Assembly (NCBI RefSeq): GCF_007680605.1 | Contig: NZ_VEIO01000001.1 | Coordinates: forward strand, 2,237,276 to 2,301,275 | From: Paenibacillus xylanexedens | Lineage (GTDB): Bacteria; Bacillota; Bacilli; Paenibacillales; Paenibacillaceae | Length of the DNA stretch: 64,000 nucleotides | Direction: 5' to 3' | Shown: piece by piece, positions 45,712 to 55,935 of the stretch | Layout of the letters: the number at the start of each line of letters is the position of its first letter | How positions within the stretch are numbered: position 1 is the first letter of the stretch | Position numbers and translations under genes: made by a program | The notes under the pieces: model-generated | Databases searched by the model: none | Told to the model about the DNA's origin: nothing | The model's input: only the letters and a program-made list of their open reading frames with translations

Positions 45712-47480
45712 GAGTTCACCTGCTCCCCAGCCTCCCGCTTCCCGCGGGCAATGTAGTCTGCATATTGAATGTTATAGACATCCTGGTACGGTCCAGGTAC
45801 TTGAATAAGTTCCGTATGTTTGCCGCGTTGCACCACGCGTCCTTCGTCCAGCACTAATATTTCATCTGCATGCCGCAGCGAAGAGATCCGGTGGGCAATG
45901 ATAAATGTCGTTCTGCCGCGCATAACCTCCTGGAAGCCCGATTGAATCTCATGTTCCGTTTCCATATCCACGGCACTTGTGGCATCATCAAGGACAAGAA
46001 TCTTCGGATTTTTCAGCAAAGCCCGTGCAATGGCAATCCGTTGCTTTTGTCCTCCGGAAAGTCCCATACCGCGTTCACCGACGACCGTATCATATCCTTC
46101 GGGAAACTCCATGATAAAGTCATGAGCCTTGGCCAGCTTGGCGGCGCGGATAATCTCTTCCATCGTCACATTTTTCAAGCCGTAGGAGATGTTGTTACGT
46201 ATGCTGGAGGAGAACAGGAATGTCTCCTGGAACACCGAAGCAATCTGACTTCGCAAGCTGCGAATGCCCATATCTTTAATATTTCTGCCATCGAGCTTGA
46301 TCGAACCGGAGTTCACGTTATAGGCACGCATCAGAAGCTGGATAATCGTCGATTTCCCTGACCCTGTTCCTCCGAGGAAACCGATTACAGAACCAGGCGG
46401 AGCATCAAAATTAATATCGGTTACAGCAGGCATTTTGTTACCATAAGCAAACGTTACCGATTCAAAGGTCACATGACCTTTCACCTGATCTGTCTCCACA
46501 ATAACCGGGTCTTCGGTCTCTTGCACGTCCACAGGGGTGTTCAGCAGCTCTAGGACCCGTTCACCTGAAGCTTTGGACTGTGTATAGTTGTTAATGTGAA
46601 AGCCGAGGCCCCACATCGGACCAATTATGTACCAGATCAAACTGAAGAAGGCAACAAGTTGACCCAAGGTCAGCGTTTGCTGGATAACCATTCTGCCACC
46701 GATCACAAGCAGTAGTACAACACTCACCGAAGCCAGGATCTCCATAATCGGAAAATAGCGGCTCCACAACGTGGCAGCATGGATCTGATTCGTTTTGTAG
46801 CGTTCATTTCGTGTGGAGAACTTCTCCACTTCATAAGGCTCACGTGCAAACGATTTAACCGTTCTCACACCTGTAATGTTTTCTTGCACCGCTGTAGTCA
46901 GCGAGCTTAATGCCAATCGCATTTCCTGAAATGCCGGATGAATTCTGGATTCGAATCGAAGCGCAACGAAGGCAAGCAGAGGAATGCAGACGAGTGTCAG
47001 CAGTGTTAACTTCCAACTCATCGTCATCATCATAATTGCGCCGAATACGACCATTAGAACCATGTTAAGAATCTGGGCGAAACCAAATCCGATAAAGTTA
47101 CGGATGGCCTCCAAATCTCCCGTGAGGCGGGACATCAGATCACCTGTTTTGGCCGTATCATAATAACGGAAGGATAAAAATTGAAGTTTTTCATAACAGG
47201 CATTACGTAACCGATACGCCAAATAATTGCCTAGACGTCCGCCAAAGAAACCGTGTAAAAATTGCATGCCTGCTTTTAAAATAACAACACCTAACACCGT
47301 CAGGGCAAGCATGGGAACGTCTTCAAAATTGCGCGGCACAATAACGTCATCGATCAAAATTCGAAGCAGGTTCGGATAGACTAATCCAAGTGCGGTCGCT
47401 AAGGCGAGAAACAAGATCGATACCAATAAATACGTTCGCTTCTCCCAAAAATAGGTTTGCAGTTGCCTGAGAACATCCAT
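45708..47480 (-). CDS. ABC exporter half-transporter, YfiB-like (degenerate-site half)
   Basis: A 590-residue half transporter with six membrane helices and an ATPase domain: Walker A LGGTGSGKST, Q-loop VFQETFLF, canonical signature LSGGQKQ, H-loop AHRISS. Walker B reads LVLDDATSAVD, so Asp replaces the catalytic Glu. With the LSMGQ signature of the partner this gives one canonical and one degenerate ATP site, as in BmrCD and TM287/288. The four-base overlap with the partner gene supports a heterodimer. Confidence 0.93.
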   Translation of the reverse strand: MDVLRQLQTYFWEKRTYLLVSILFLALATALGLVYPNLLRILIDDVIVPRNFEDVPMLALTVLGVVILKAGMQFLHGFFGGRLGNYLAYRLRNACYEKLQFLSFRYYDTAKTGDLMSRLTGDLEAIRNFIGFGFAQILNMVLMVVFGAIMMMTMSWKLTLLTLVCIPLLAFVALRFESRIHPAFQEMRLALSSLTTAVQENITGVRTVKSFAREPYEVEKFSTRNERYKTNQIHAATLWSRYFPIMEILASVSVVLLLVIGGRMVIQQTLTLGQLVAFFSLIWYIIGPMWGLGFHINNYTQSKASGERVLELLNTPVDVQETEDPVIVETDQVKGHVTFESVTFAYGNKMPAVTDINFDAPPGSVIGFLGGTGSGKSTIIQLLMRAYNVNSGSIKLDGRNIKDMGIRSLRSQIASVFQETFLFSSSIRNNISYGLKNVTMEEIIRAAKLAKAHDFIMEFPEGYDTVVGERGMGLSGGQKQRIAIARALLKNPKILVLDDATSAVDMETEHEIQSGFQEVMRGRTTFIIAHRISSLRHADEILVLDEGRVVQRGKHTELIQVPGPYQDVYNIQYADYIARGKREAGEQVNS

Positions 47481-47600
47481 GTGTCTCCTCCTCTAATGTA
47501 GCTTGAAATGATATGAACATTTATGAAGTTTATCACCGTCCCTCAATCGCGGCAAAGCGAATAATAGACCATATTCAGGCGGCTTTCAGCTAATTATCGC

Positions 47601-47643
47601 ATTAACGGATGCCAATAGCCGACTTTCAATCAAATGTTTGAAT
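47601..47643 (-). promoter_or_regulatory. Candidate promoter and palindrome upstream of the ABC exporter pair
   Basis: Minus strand TTGAAA (47629-47624), 17 bases, GTTAAT (47606-47601). The short palindrome TCAAACATTTGA (47632-47643) abuts the -35 upstream side. The rest of the gap 47481-47671 shows nothing else. Confidence 0.4.
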
Positions 47644-47671
47644 ATTCTCTATATTTCAGGTTGTTCATGCC

Positions 47672-47714
47672 AAAAAAAGGCTCCCTATATGCCTTTGCGG
47701 CAGGAGCCTTTTTT
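47672..47714. terminator. Terminator beyond the dynamin gene
   Basis: GGCTCC and GGAGCC pair with an inner GCC/GGC; T runs occur on both strands. On the minus strand it lies about 140 bases past the dynamin stop. Confidence 0.75.
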
Positions 47715-47856
47715 GACGTTTTTTTGCAACATTTTCACTGGGTTATGGAAGAATTCAATTATTTTACAAACGTTTCCAAAATTTTTGCATAAATAGTCAA
47801 CCAGCCTTGTGCAACCGGTGAGAAGTTTCACACGGTGATGCAACCTCCACGACCAT

Positions 47857-50800
47857 CTATTCCTGCATTTGTTCAAGCTGTTCGGACAAGGCTACCCATT
47901 GCTCAGCCTGGATTCCACTTGCAAGGGTATCCTGTATGCCCGTGACGGCTTCTTCCAGCCGTTCGGTGAGCTGACGAGAGTGATGCTGTACCGATTGATG
48001 AACCTGTGTATCATAAAATTGCACCAGCTTTTGTTCTGAAGCCGGAAGCACTTCAATCATCATCTGTTTGAGAACAGGCTCAAGTGCCTCCTGAAGGCGC
48101 TGACGTCCATCCCCTTCAAAGAACTGCTTCGGATTCCGGAAGTAACTCCAGTAGTTTTTCCAGCCCGAGGGCTCTTCTAGGCGGATTTCCTCCAGCACAG
48201 GTGTACTCCACTTTTCATCCAGGGTTAAGGACAAGTCGATGCCGCCTGTCAGCTCTTTCACTTCATTAATACATTCAGTTACTTGCTTGCCAACCCAAGC
48301 ATGACCCGTCTGCTCCAATCGTAGTGTTGTGGCAAGTAATTCCTGCTCCAGCTCAATGCCGATCATACGCAACAGCTCACGACCGCAAGCCGCGAAAGCC
48401 GTTTTCAAATTGCCTTGATCTTCACGTAATACGGATGGATGAAACGCTTCTGCCATAAACTGACCCAGTCGGAAGGCTAAACGCTGTCTGACATGGAAAA
48501 GCAATTCATTCGTTTCCTGTGACAGTTCATCCTTCATTGACCGCTGTGCTAATCGCTCGATCCGCTGACGTGACTGCTCCGAGATTGTGCCCAGTTCATC
48601 CCGCCGCTGACGCAGTGTTTCTTCCCCCTGCGCCGCATCGGCTGCGCGTTGCTTTAACCGCTGAATGACACGTGCCATCTCTTCGGCGGCTCCGCCAACT
48701 GCGAGATCAGCCAGTTCCTTGCCTGCAAATTGATTAAACTCTTCTTCGAAACGCATAAAGCCCGATTGTTGCAATCGCTCAACGTTCCCATCCATTTTAC
48801 CTTCCATCGCAAGCATGCTGGATACCGGGAAAAGACGTGGTGAACGAATCCCGTTTTTCCGCAGTTCTGTCCCTACATGATCGAGCACCTGTTCCAATTC
48901 TTCTTCCGAGGAAGATAAATCACTCGCATTGACGACAAAGAACATCTGATCCATCGCGGAGCTGTCTTTCACTCGCCCAAGTTGATTCAGGAACTGCCGG
49001 TCTCCCTGGGAGAAGGCGTGATTATAGTAGGTGACAAAAATCAAGGCATCTGCATTTTTCATATAATTAAACGTTACGCCTGTATGCCGGGCATTGACTG
49101 AATCCGCTCCAGGTGTATCCACAAGCACTATGCCCTGTTCCGTCACGTCACAGCTGTAATACAGATCAATGGAATCGACAAAACAGGATTTCTTCTCATT
49201 GGCTACAAAATGGCGATATCCGTTCAAGTCCACCAGCACATCTTGCCCAAGTTGATCCGCTGTTTCCTCCCAGCCAGCCGCAGCGGCCTGCAAGAAGCTG
49301 TAATGCGGACGCCCTGCTGGGTGCACATCCTGAGGCGTGAGTGATTGCACCCGCTTTTGCCATTCCGTGCCCGGCTCTCCGAGACCAAGCAGTCTGAAGG
49401 AGTAGGCAAGGTCCTCCTGGAAAGCCTCCCGGGTCTTCATGCGGACCCGGGCAGTACCATGCTCCATGCCGCCGGCCGGAGCCATAATGCGGTTAATCGC
49501 CGCTGTCGTTGGATGCGGCGATACCGGGAGGACCGCTTCGCCCAGCAATGCGTTGGCGAAGGAGGATTTGCCCGCGCTGAACGCACCGAACAGCGCGAGT
49601 GTGAACGTGCCGCCCGCAAGCGAAGCCGCGCGTGCACGCAAATCCCGTACCGCCGACCCCATGGCGGGGTACGGCTCCACCAGCGCAGCAGCGGCTTCCA
49701 GCCGTGCCGCTGCTGCGTCCAGGCGCCGGCGGCGTTCCGCGCCAGCCGCCGCCGGTGCGCCCTGCGCCGCTGCTACGCGCGGCGGCGCAGGGGCCTGCGT
49801 CTGTGGCTGCACCGCCACAGACGCGGACGTGCCCGCCTGCGAACCGGGAGCTTCGCCCGGTTCAGGCGCGGGCACGTGCTTGCCCTTCACCTCCGGCAAT
49901 AGCCCGGAGGGGAGGGGGCCCGCAGGAGGCAGCAGGCTGCGCAGCCCTGCTGCCTCTTCGGCGGCGGCGCGCTGGAGCGCCGTGTAGCGCGCCGCCGCCG
50001 CGGATTGCGCCAGCAGCGCTGCGCGGCTGGCGTCCAGCGCCTGGAGCGCGGCTTGACCCTGCGCAGCCAGCGCCTCCAGGATGCGGTCGGCCAGCAGCAT
50101 GGCCGACTTGCGGTACCGGGCCTCAATCTCGCCCCGGACATCTTTGCTGAATTGCATGACATACTCGGGCGACAGTTCCGCACTCGCACTTCGTTTCAGT
50201 TCAAGCAATTCTTCATTAATTTCAGGCAACTCCGCGTTAAGCGCCTGCTCCCACGTGGCATCCCACACTTGATAAGCTTCCCCTAGCTGTCTGAGCATCG
50301 TCCGAATATGAACCTCCACTTGACTGGAGGTCTGATCCAGAAGCAGTCTCACCAGTTCCGAAGCCCGGCGCTGTTTCTCCTGTTCCGTTTTGCCTCCTGA
50401 GAAGAGCAGACCTACCCGGAATCCCGGCTTGCGGCTCTCCAGATAATGGCCAGCCGAAGTCCGGATATCCGCTGGGGTAAGGTTAGCGTTAGCAAGCAAG
50501 GAATCCACCTCTGCCCTGAATTTCTCACGGACTTGCGAAGGTTTGGCTCGAAGCTCTGCGACTTGTTCGTCTAGTAGAGCAATCTCACGCTCCAAACGTT
50601 CGATACCTTCTTGTCCTCCTACTTCTTCAAGCAGTGCAGTTTCTTCATCTTCTCTCTTCCCGGCTTCCCGTCTCAGATGTTGCTCCGTGATATGGCTGGC
50701 TGAACTGGCTAAACTGTGAGAGATCAGCTCTTCTTTCTTGGTCATCAGCTCTGTAATCAGTTCCGGTAATTGACTCCATTGATTATATCGATGCTGCTGG

Positions 50801-51528
50801 TCACGCAAGGAAGTGAATAACAGACCGTCATAACGGACTTCCCATGCGGCAAAAATTGCCTCTACCCCATCCACATATTGATCAAACGAAAGCTCCCGCT
50901 CCCGATGTTTGTCGATCTGATTCACAATCAAAAATAGTGGCTTCCCCCAGTCGGACAAACTTTTGGCAAAAGAAAGATTGGTCTCCGACTGAACGTGATT
51001 GTAATCCATCACATAGAACACAACATCAGCCAGATGTAGTGCCGAATGCGTAGCCAGGCTATGTCCGCGATCCGTCGAATCCACACCTGGCGTGTCCAGC
51101 AATACAGCATCGTCCTGTAGTAGCGGAATATGATCCCATACTTCTATGGAACTGTACGCCCCTCCATTTTTACAATACGTCTCCAGCTCCTCTGGTGAAA
51201 CTTCCAATGTTCCTGCTTTATTGTCAGCGCTTACGTTTGGTGTAGTATAAATAAGTGCTCTCGGCTTGCCGTTGCGTATCGCGACGACATTGGCACTGGT
51301 TGGCACTGGACTTGATGGCAGTACTCGCTTGCCACACAAGCTGTTGATCAAACTCGACTTGCCTGCCGAGAAATGTCCACAGAACGCAATCGTTAGATGT
51401 TTCGTTTCAGCCTTGCTGATTAAATCCGTTAATGCCTCTACAGCGGTATGGTCCCCTGACTGCTTCATTGCTTCACGTAGCGGTAACAAAGGTGTGGCCA
51501 TTTCTGCTGGGTAATCTGTTCTGGACAT
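47857..51528 (-). CDS. dynA: Tandem dynamin-like GTPase
   Basis: A 1223-residue fusion of two dynamin-like units, as in Bacillus DynA, which tethers and fuses membranes and aids repair after membrane damage. The first GTPase has GHFSAGKSS (51-59), DTPGVDST and NQIDK. The second (from about residue 640) has GAFSAGKSS, DTPGADS and VNASD. Between them lies an Ala/Pro/Gly/Arg-rich linker (about residues 460-640) encoded by unusually GC-rich DNA. I chose ATG 51528 because AGGAGGAAGG precedes it; an in-frame ATG 40 codons earlier has no comparable site. Confidence 0.93.
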   Translation of the reverse strand: MSRTDYPAEMATPLLPLREAMKQSGDHTAVEALTDLISKAETKHLTIAFCGHFSAGKSSLINSLCGKRVLPSSPVPTSANVVAIRNGKPRALIYTTPNVSADNKAGTLEVSPEELETYCKNGGAYSSIEVWDHIPLLQDDAVLLDTPGVDSTDRGHSLATHSALHLADVVFYVMDYNHVQSETNLSFAKSLSDWGKPLFLIVNQIDKHRERELSFDQYVDGVEAIFAAWEVRYDGLLFTSLRDQQHRYNQWSQLPELITELMTKKEELISHSLASSASHITEQHLRREAGKREDEETALLEEVGGQEGIERLEREIALLDEQVAELRAKPSQVREKFRAEVDSLLANANLTPADIRTSAGHYLESRKPGFRVGLLFSGGKTEQEKQRRASELVRLLLDQTSSQVEVHIRTMLRQLGEAYQVWDATWEQALNAELPEINEELLELKRSASAELSPEYVMQFSKDVRGEIEARYRKSAMLLADRILEALAAQGQAALQALDASRAALLAQSAAAARYTALQRAAAEEAAGLRSLLPPAGPLPSGLLPEVKGKHVPAPEPGEAPGSQAGTSASVAVQPQTQAPAPPRVAAAQGAPAAAGAERRRRLDAAAARLEAAAALVEPYPAMGSAVRDLRARAASLAGGTFTLALFGAFSAGKSSFANALLGEAVLPVSPHPTTAAINRIMAPAGGMEHGTARVRMKTREAFQEDLAYSFRLLGLGEPGTEWQKRVQSLTPQDVHPAGRPHYSFLQAAAAGWEETADQLGQDVLVDLNGYRHFVANEKKSCFVDSIDLYYSCDVTEQGIVLVDTPGADSVNARHTGVTFNYMKNADALIFVTYYNHAFSQGDRQFLNQLGRVKDSSAMDQMFFVVNASDLSSSEEELEQVLDHVGTELRKNGIRSPRLFPVSSMLAMEGKMDGNVERLQQSGFMRFEEEFNQFAGKELADLAVGGAAEEMARVIQRLKQRAADAAQGEETLRQRRDELGTISEQSRQRIERLAQRSMKDELSQETNELLFHVRQRLAFRLGQFMAEAFHPSVLREDQGNLKTAFAACGRELLRMIGIELEQELLATTLRLEQTGHAWVGKQVTECINEVKELTGGIDLSLTLDEKWSTPVLEEIRLEEPSGWKNYWSYFRNPKQFFEGDGRQRLQEALEPVLKQMMIEVLPASEQKLVQFYDTQVHQSVQHHSRQLTERLEEAVTGIQDTLASGIQAEQWVALSEQLEQMQE

Positions 51529-51803
51529 GACTGGCCTTCCTCCTGGCTCCTCTAATTTGACATCCGTTTCGACGTCAATCTCTGATTTATCTTCATATAG
51601 TTTAACATCATCATGTTTGAATTTGAACGATTTCACTTGAATCTGCATGTAGATGGATTCCAGATCAATATAAGTTCAATTTGAGATGATTTGTCTCGTG
51701 ATCATGTCAAAACTTCCTTTGCGTCCATTCATCCTTCTGATCTCCACGTTTACGCATACATTGTTTGGTGCGTTAATCCGTTACTATGTATCTATAAAAA
51801 AAT
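51529..51803. other. Region upstream of dynA without a recognised element
   Basis: The frame of the dynamin gene stays open to 51648 but has no strong ribosome site there, so I read this as leader DNA. I see no clear promoter. The stretch 51824-51970 on the other side of the palindrome is likewise empty. Confidence 0.4.
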
Positions 51804-51823
51804 AAAACCGACATGTCGGTTTT
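51804..51823 (-). terminator. Perfect palindrome, probable terminator
   Basis: AAAACCGACATGTCGGTTTT is a 20-base perfect palindrome with A/T runs on both sides. It lies about 150 bases past the small hypothetical gene on the minus strand. Confidence 0.6.
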
Positions 51824-51970
51824 ATTCAGGTCACGCTTTTAACTCGCCCACTAATCAGGGACGTTTATCATCAAGTAACTGGCTGCATGACATGCCTGAC
51901 AGCTTACACTACCGATCGCCTCTCGGCAATGTCAATGCAACCAGGTTCCTGATCATAGGTTAACGAAAAC

Positions 51971-52243
51971 TTAAGATACTGCGTTTTCCATTGTAGGCAA
52001 CAGGATTTCAAACACTTGACCATGTTGCAAAATGGTAATGCCACGCCCTTTGTCTCTCATTACCACAACCTCAGGCTTTGTAGACATACGTTCCAAATAA
52101 TGCTCAGGCACGTCACCAGAGTGACTCACTGTGATGCCTTCAACTTCTTTTTCTTCATTCTCCGCCATTTCCTGTTCTACGATTTGTTCAAAAATATCGG
52201 AGAAGGCTTCAAAATTGTCAGTGTACACGGAAATGCATTTCAT
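51971..52243 (-). CDS. Conserved-looking small hypothetical protein
   Basis: A 90-residue acidic protein beginning MKCISVYTDNFEAFSDIFE, with VSHSGDVPEHYLERM, VVVMRDKGRGITI and a hydrophobic end. I recognise no family. The start ATG has AAAAGGATGAATAACG upstream. It follows nth by 20 bases on the same strand, so the two may be co-transcribed. Confidence 0.75.
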   Translation of the reverse strand: MKCISVYTDNFEAFSDIFEQIVEQEMAENEEKEVEGITVSHSGDVPEHYLERMSTKPEVVVMRDKGRGITILQHGQVFEILLPTMENAVS

Positions 52244-52263
52244 CGTTATTCATCCTTTTCTGC

Positions 52264-52962
52264 TTATGAATTTAATTTTCGTTTTCGGGTGGTGACACGT
52301 TCCTTATCTTTCCTGATCTGGGACGTTTTCATACGTTTTTTCCCTTCCCTGCATATGTCCAGTAACGGACAGATATGGCATTGGGGAGTTTGAGCCTTGC
52401 AATGGTAGCGTCCAAAAAATATAAACCGGTGATGAGTTATAGTCCACTCATCCCGAGGTACGCGCTTCATCAGTTTCTTCTCGACTTCAAGTACGGAGTC
52501 ATCCCAACCCGCGAGCCCCAGTCTCTTCGACACACGTTCAACATGAGTATCTACAGCGATCGCGGGTACTCCGAACGCATTTGAAACGACAACATTCGCG
52601 GTTTTACGTCCGACACCTGGCAGGGTAACAAGCTGATCATGTTCCTGCGGTACATCGCCGCCATACTGCTCTATTAAAATTCGGCACATGTTCTGGATAT
52701 GCTTGGCCTTGTTTCGGTACAATCCAATTCGGCGAATATCCTGCTCCAGCTCTTCAAGAGGAACCATCAGATAATCGGCCGGGCTTTTGTACTTTTGAAA
52801 CAAATCTGCAGTGACCTTGTTCACCGTTTCGTCTGTGCACTGTGCAGATAAAAGGACCGCTACCGTTAGTTCAAATGCATTGCTGTGATTTAATTCGCAA
52901 TGTGCATCAGGAAACATGGCTTCCATGGTTTCGAGTATATGTCTTACCGTCGCTGCATTCAT
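52264..52962 (-). CDS. nth: Endonuclease III (DNA glycosylase/AP lyase)
   Basis: A 232-residue base-excision repair enzyme removing oxidised pyrimidines. The helix-hairpin-helix is LPGVGRKTANVVVSNAFG with catalytic Lys, and the catalytic Asp is in AVDTHVERV. The C-terminal 4Fe-4S ligands follow the C-x6-C-x2-C-x5-C pattern (CKAQTPQCHICPLLDIC). I chose ATG 52962, after GGGAGGT, over an in-frame start 27 codons upstream. A terminator separates it from the S-layer gene behind. Confidence 0.96.
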   Translation of the reverse strand: MNAATVRHILETMEAMFPDAHCELNHSNAFELTVAVLLSAQCTDETVNKVTADLFQKYKSPADYLMVPLEELEQDIRRIGLYRNKAKHIQNMCRILIEQYGGDVPQEHDQLVTLPGVGRKTANVVVSNAFGVPAIAVDTHVERVSKRLGLAGWDDSVLEVEKKLMKRVPRDEWTITHHRFIFFGRYHCKAQTPQCHICPLLDICREGKKRMKTSQIRKDKERVTTRKRKLNS

Positions 52963-53051
52963 GAAGGGGTACCTCCCACAAGTCTGCTCCACACTGTAGA
53001 GCCTTACTTCAAGCTTCAGCCAAGTAGCTTGGCGGGGATCCAAAAAGCTTG

Positions 53052-53094
53052 CAAAAAAAACGTCTTGATGCGGGAAAGATCCCGTATCAAGACG
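53052..53094 (-). terminator. Terminator of the S-layer protein gene
   Basis: CGTCTTGAT plus CGGG pairs with CCCG plus ATCAAGACG around a six-base loop, followed by eight T residues on the minus strand, 31 bases past the stop. Confidence 0.92.
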
Positions 53095-53125
53095 GTCATT
53101 CTTTTGATCCTCGAAAAAGAAACGA

Positions 53126-55864
53126 TTACTGTTTTTGAATCTCCATCACGACGTTGTTCAGGAGATACAATACAATATTATCATTATCTCTGAGAGATTG
53201 CACGCTTAAAGTGTTGTCACCCTGGTGAACAAATACATTAGAGCCAAGTGCAAAACGGTAGTTCAAGTCTGATGTCGTCTCCCGTTTAACCAAAATTTGG
53301 TTACCTACCCCATCATAAGACCAGAACTGTTTACTCATGACAGTAAGCACTCTGAATCGCGTGGAATTATCTGTATCTTTAGTCATTTCCACACGGTCGC
53401 CAACCGTGAGGTTAGTCAAAGATGTTAATGTCGAACCGGATTTTACAACTTTAACAGGTCCACTCACAGATACTTTATCTGTCGTACCATTAAACTGTTT
53501 CAGTGTAACCGAGGTTGCGTCCACTGCAGTAACTTCGGCCAGCGTACGTTTTACCACTTGAACAGCCTTCGGTGTAGCTCCTTCAAACGTTACGTTAATC
53601 AAATTGCCCGCAGTCAACTGGGAAGCCGTCATGGATTGACCACCTTCGCCAGTCAATACCGCTTGATCCACATAGAACTGACTTGTCAACAGATCTGATT
53701 TTACACGAACACGACCGTTCGATTCTATGGAGACAACTTCGAACTGAGCAACTGTTTTCAACGCAATCTTCTGCGCTACATCCTGATTTGTTCCAAGGGT
53801 AACCGCAACGTTATCCCCTACCTTTAAATCGGACAGACTGGCCGTTGATTTATTATACATTTCAACCGCTGGTGCCGTCGTATAAGGAACAGTAATCGTC
53901 TGGTTCCCGGATAACAAGCTGATTTTTCGGTTTGTTGTATCAATATTGCTAATTGTGCCTTCGTATTTGTAAATTATCTTCACAGACAATGCACGAGTTC
54001 CCACATAAGTCAAATCCAGTTTGCGTCCGTCATTGAGCAAGGACTCCAGACCTGCCAATGTCGGTTTGACTGTGTTATAGTCCATTTTTGTTTTTTCATC
54101 CAGTGTAAATACATAAGGCTTTTTATTTGCATCCAGCACGGTCAGCACTTTGGTTTTACTGTTATAGGATACAACTGTAGCCCCGTTCAGAGGTTCCATT
54201 TGCCGGCCGATCACCTGAATGCGAGTTACCTGGTCATCACTGTTTAATGTCAATTCAACCTTGTCACCATTGTTCGCATCCGTAATCAGGTCATTCAGCG
54301 TTGCATCTTGAATACCATTAATAATCACTTCCGGCTTCTCACTCAGCAATTTTGCTTCAAGTGAACCTCCATCACGTTTATACGTCAATGTGGACTGGTT
54401 GCCGCCGATCTCCACTAATGTTCCACGAACGGATTGTTCAACGCCCTGAGCGAGCTCAATGGTCTGCAGAACACTGTCTTTGACAGTGTATTTCACAGCA
54501 CTGCCTGCCTTCAAATCAGCCAGAGACAAAATGCGGTTTTGATAACGAATAATTAGATTATCTGTATACGCGTACTGCTCCGTTGCCCCCGCAGCGTTCA
54601 CGAGCTTGATTGTTTTCCCGGAAGTAACCACTTCCGCAACTACACCGCTGTCACTCTTGTTAACGATACCTGATTTAACCCGGATCACCACTGTTTTTTT
54701 GTCAGCCGAGAACGTCTCGCGCTGTACTTCAATGATGCTGTCAACGGTAATATCAGACAGTTTAATCGCTTGTCCGTTCTGGTCCATGAATGCAGTGTTC
54801 TCATCGTAAGTATATGTTTCATAGTTTTCGCCTACAAAGAGGCCGATTTTGTTCCCGGACAATGCACGCGCAAACGTACCTTCTACGCTCTCCATTTGTT
54901 GCTTGGCATCAACAACCTCCACATAGGAAGCTGCACCTGCCGAACCAACAATAAGAACTTTCGTATATAGTTTCACATCCGATGCAGATACGCGTGTTTC
55001 GCTATCTTTGGTAAAGTACGGGGTACTGCTGTTCACTGCATAGTTAACCGCTTTGCCGTCAACTAGTAGCGTGATCTGCCCGTCTTTCAATCCTGTAACG
55101 TAACCCGTAGAAGTATTCGGATACTTCGTATCCGTCAACGATTCACCACGGCTAAAAAACGTTGCAAGCTGTGCACGAGTTACGGAGCCTGTCGGATTGA
55201 ACTTGTTGTTTTCCAAACCTTTGGCCAGATCCAAACTAACAGCCAGATTTACATACCCTTTCGCACTGTCCGAGATATTTGCATTGTCTGCAAAACCAGT
55301 GGATTGATTATTCTGTGCTTTCGCTTCAGCATCTTTGTTCAACGAGCGGATTAACAGTTTGGTAATCCATTCACGAGTTGCCGGCTTTTGCCCCCATGTT
55401 GTTTTCGAGACATCAGATGATGCTTCTTCCGTTTTATCCACGAGTCCCAATTGAAGTGCAAGCGCAACATATGGCTTAAAGTAGTTTCCTACTTCCATAT
55501 TTGTCGGTAATGCCGCAGCCGTGCTCGTATTCAACTGTGATTCCATATTCATAAAACGGATGGCCATCGTTATCGCTTCTTGTTGCGTTACCGCGTCCCC
55601 TGGACGAAACAGGCCGTTATTGCCGAGAAGAATGCCTTGATACGCCAGCTTGTATACATGTTTCTCAGCCCAGTATCCAGCCTTGATATCACTAAACAAA
55701 CCTGTTGGTGCAGCCGTACTTTGTACTGCCGCATTTTGGCCCTGCCCCGTTTCTGTTGTGTCTGCTGCCATAGCAGCTCCACCCGCGCTAAGGGCCATCA
55801 TGCCTGCAAGCACGGCTGATACTACTTTTTTAGAGTGTGATGGATGGTTATATTTAAAAGTCAC
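53126..55864 (-). CDS. S-layer-type surface protein with N-terminal SLH domains
   Basis: A 912-residue exported protein with a signal peptide (cleavage about residue 33, GGAAMAA). Three SLH domains (about 55-245; FSDIKAGYWAEKHVYKLA, KPATREWITKLLIRSL, GSVTRAQLATFFSRG) anchor it to pyruvylated wall polymer. A long beta-rich Thr/Val repeat region follows. The start is a GTG after GAGAGGGG. It ends a block with a GerMN lipoprotein and two wall amidases on the same strand. It may be the S-layer protein or a minor surface protein; abundance cannot be judged. Confidence 0.9.
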   Translation of the reverse strand: MTFKYNHPSHSKKVVSAVLAGMMALSAGGAAMAADTTETGQGQNAAVQSTAAPTGLFSDIKAGYWAEKHVYKLAYQGILLGNNGLFRPGDAVTQQEAITMAIRFMNMESQLNTSTAAALPTNMEVGNYFKPYVALALQLGLVDKTEEASSDVSKTTWGQKPATREWITKLLIRSLNKDAEAKAQNNQSTGFADNANISDSAKGYVNLAVSLDLAKGLENNKFNPTGSVTRAQLATFFSRGESLTDTKYPNTSTGYVTGLKDGQITLLVDGKAVNYAVNSSTPYFTKDSETRVSASDVKLYTKVLIVGSAGAASYVEVVDAKQQMESVEGTFARALSGNKIGLFVGENYETYTYDENTAFMDQNGQAIKLSDITVDSIIEVQRETFSADKKTVVIRVKSGIVNKSDSGVVAEVVTSGKTIKLVNAAGATEQYAYTDNLIIRYQNRILSLADLKAGSAVKYTVKDSVLQTIELAQGVEQSVRGTLVEIGGNQSTLTYKRDGGSLEAKLLSEKPEVIINGIQDATLNDLITDANNGDKVELTLNSDDQVTRIQVIGRQMEPLNGATVVSYNSKTKVLTVLDANKKPYVFTLDEKTKMDYNTVKPTLAGLESLLNDGRKLDLTYVGTRALSVKIIYKYEGTISNIDTTNRKISLLSGNQTITVPYTTAPAVEMYNKSTASLSDLKVGDNVAVTLGTNQDVAQKIALKTVAQFEVVSIESNGRVRVKSDLLTSQFYVDQAVLTGEGGQSMTASQLTAGNLINVTFEGATPKAVQVVKRTLAEVTAVDATSVTLKQFNGTTDKVSVSGPVKVVKSGSTLTSLTNLTVGDRVEMTKDTDNSTRFRVLTVMSKQFWSYDGVGNQILVKRETTSDLNYRFALGSNVFVHQGDNTLSVQSLRDNDNIVLYLLNNVVMEIQKQ

Positions 55865-55935
55865 CTATGATTCCCCTCTCTCATATAAAAACGACCTCAA
55901 TCCGTGAGTCCACGGTAACACACTTGAAGCAAAGC

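Noticed and set aside
49345..50286. Several long open frames opposite or out of frame in the dynA linker
   Set aside because: They arise from the GC-rich low-complexity DNA and have Arg/Pro/Ala-biased compositions; the dynamin frame runs through without interruption.
51529..51648. 40-residue N-terminal extension of DynA
   Set aside because: The upstream ATG lacks a strong ribosome site, while AGGAGGAAGG stands before ATG 51528.
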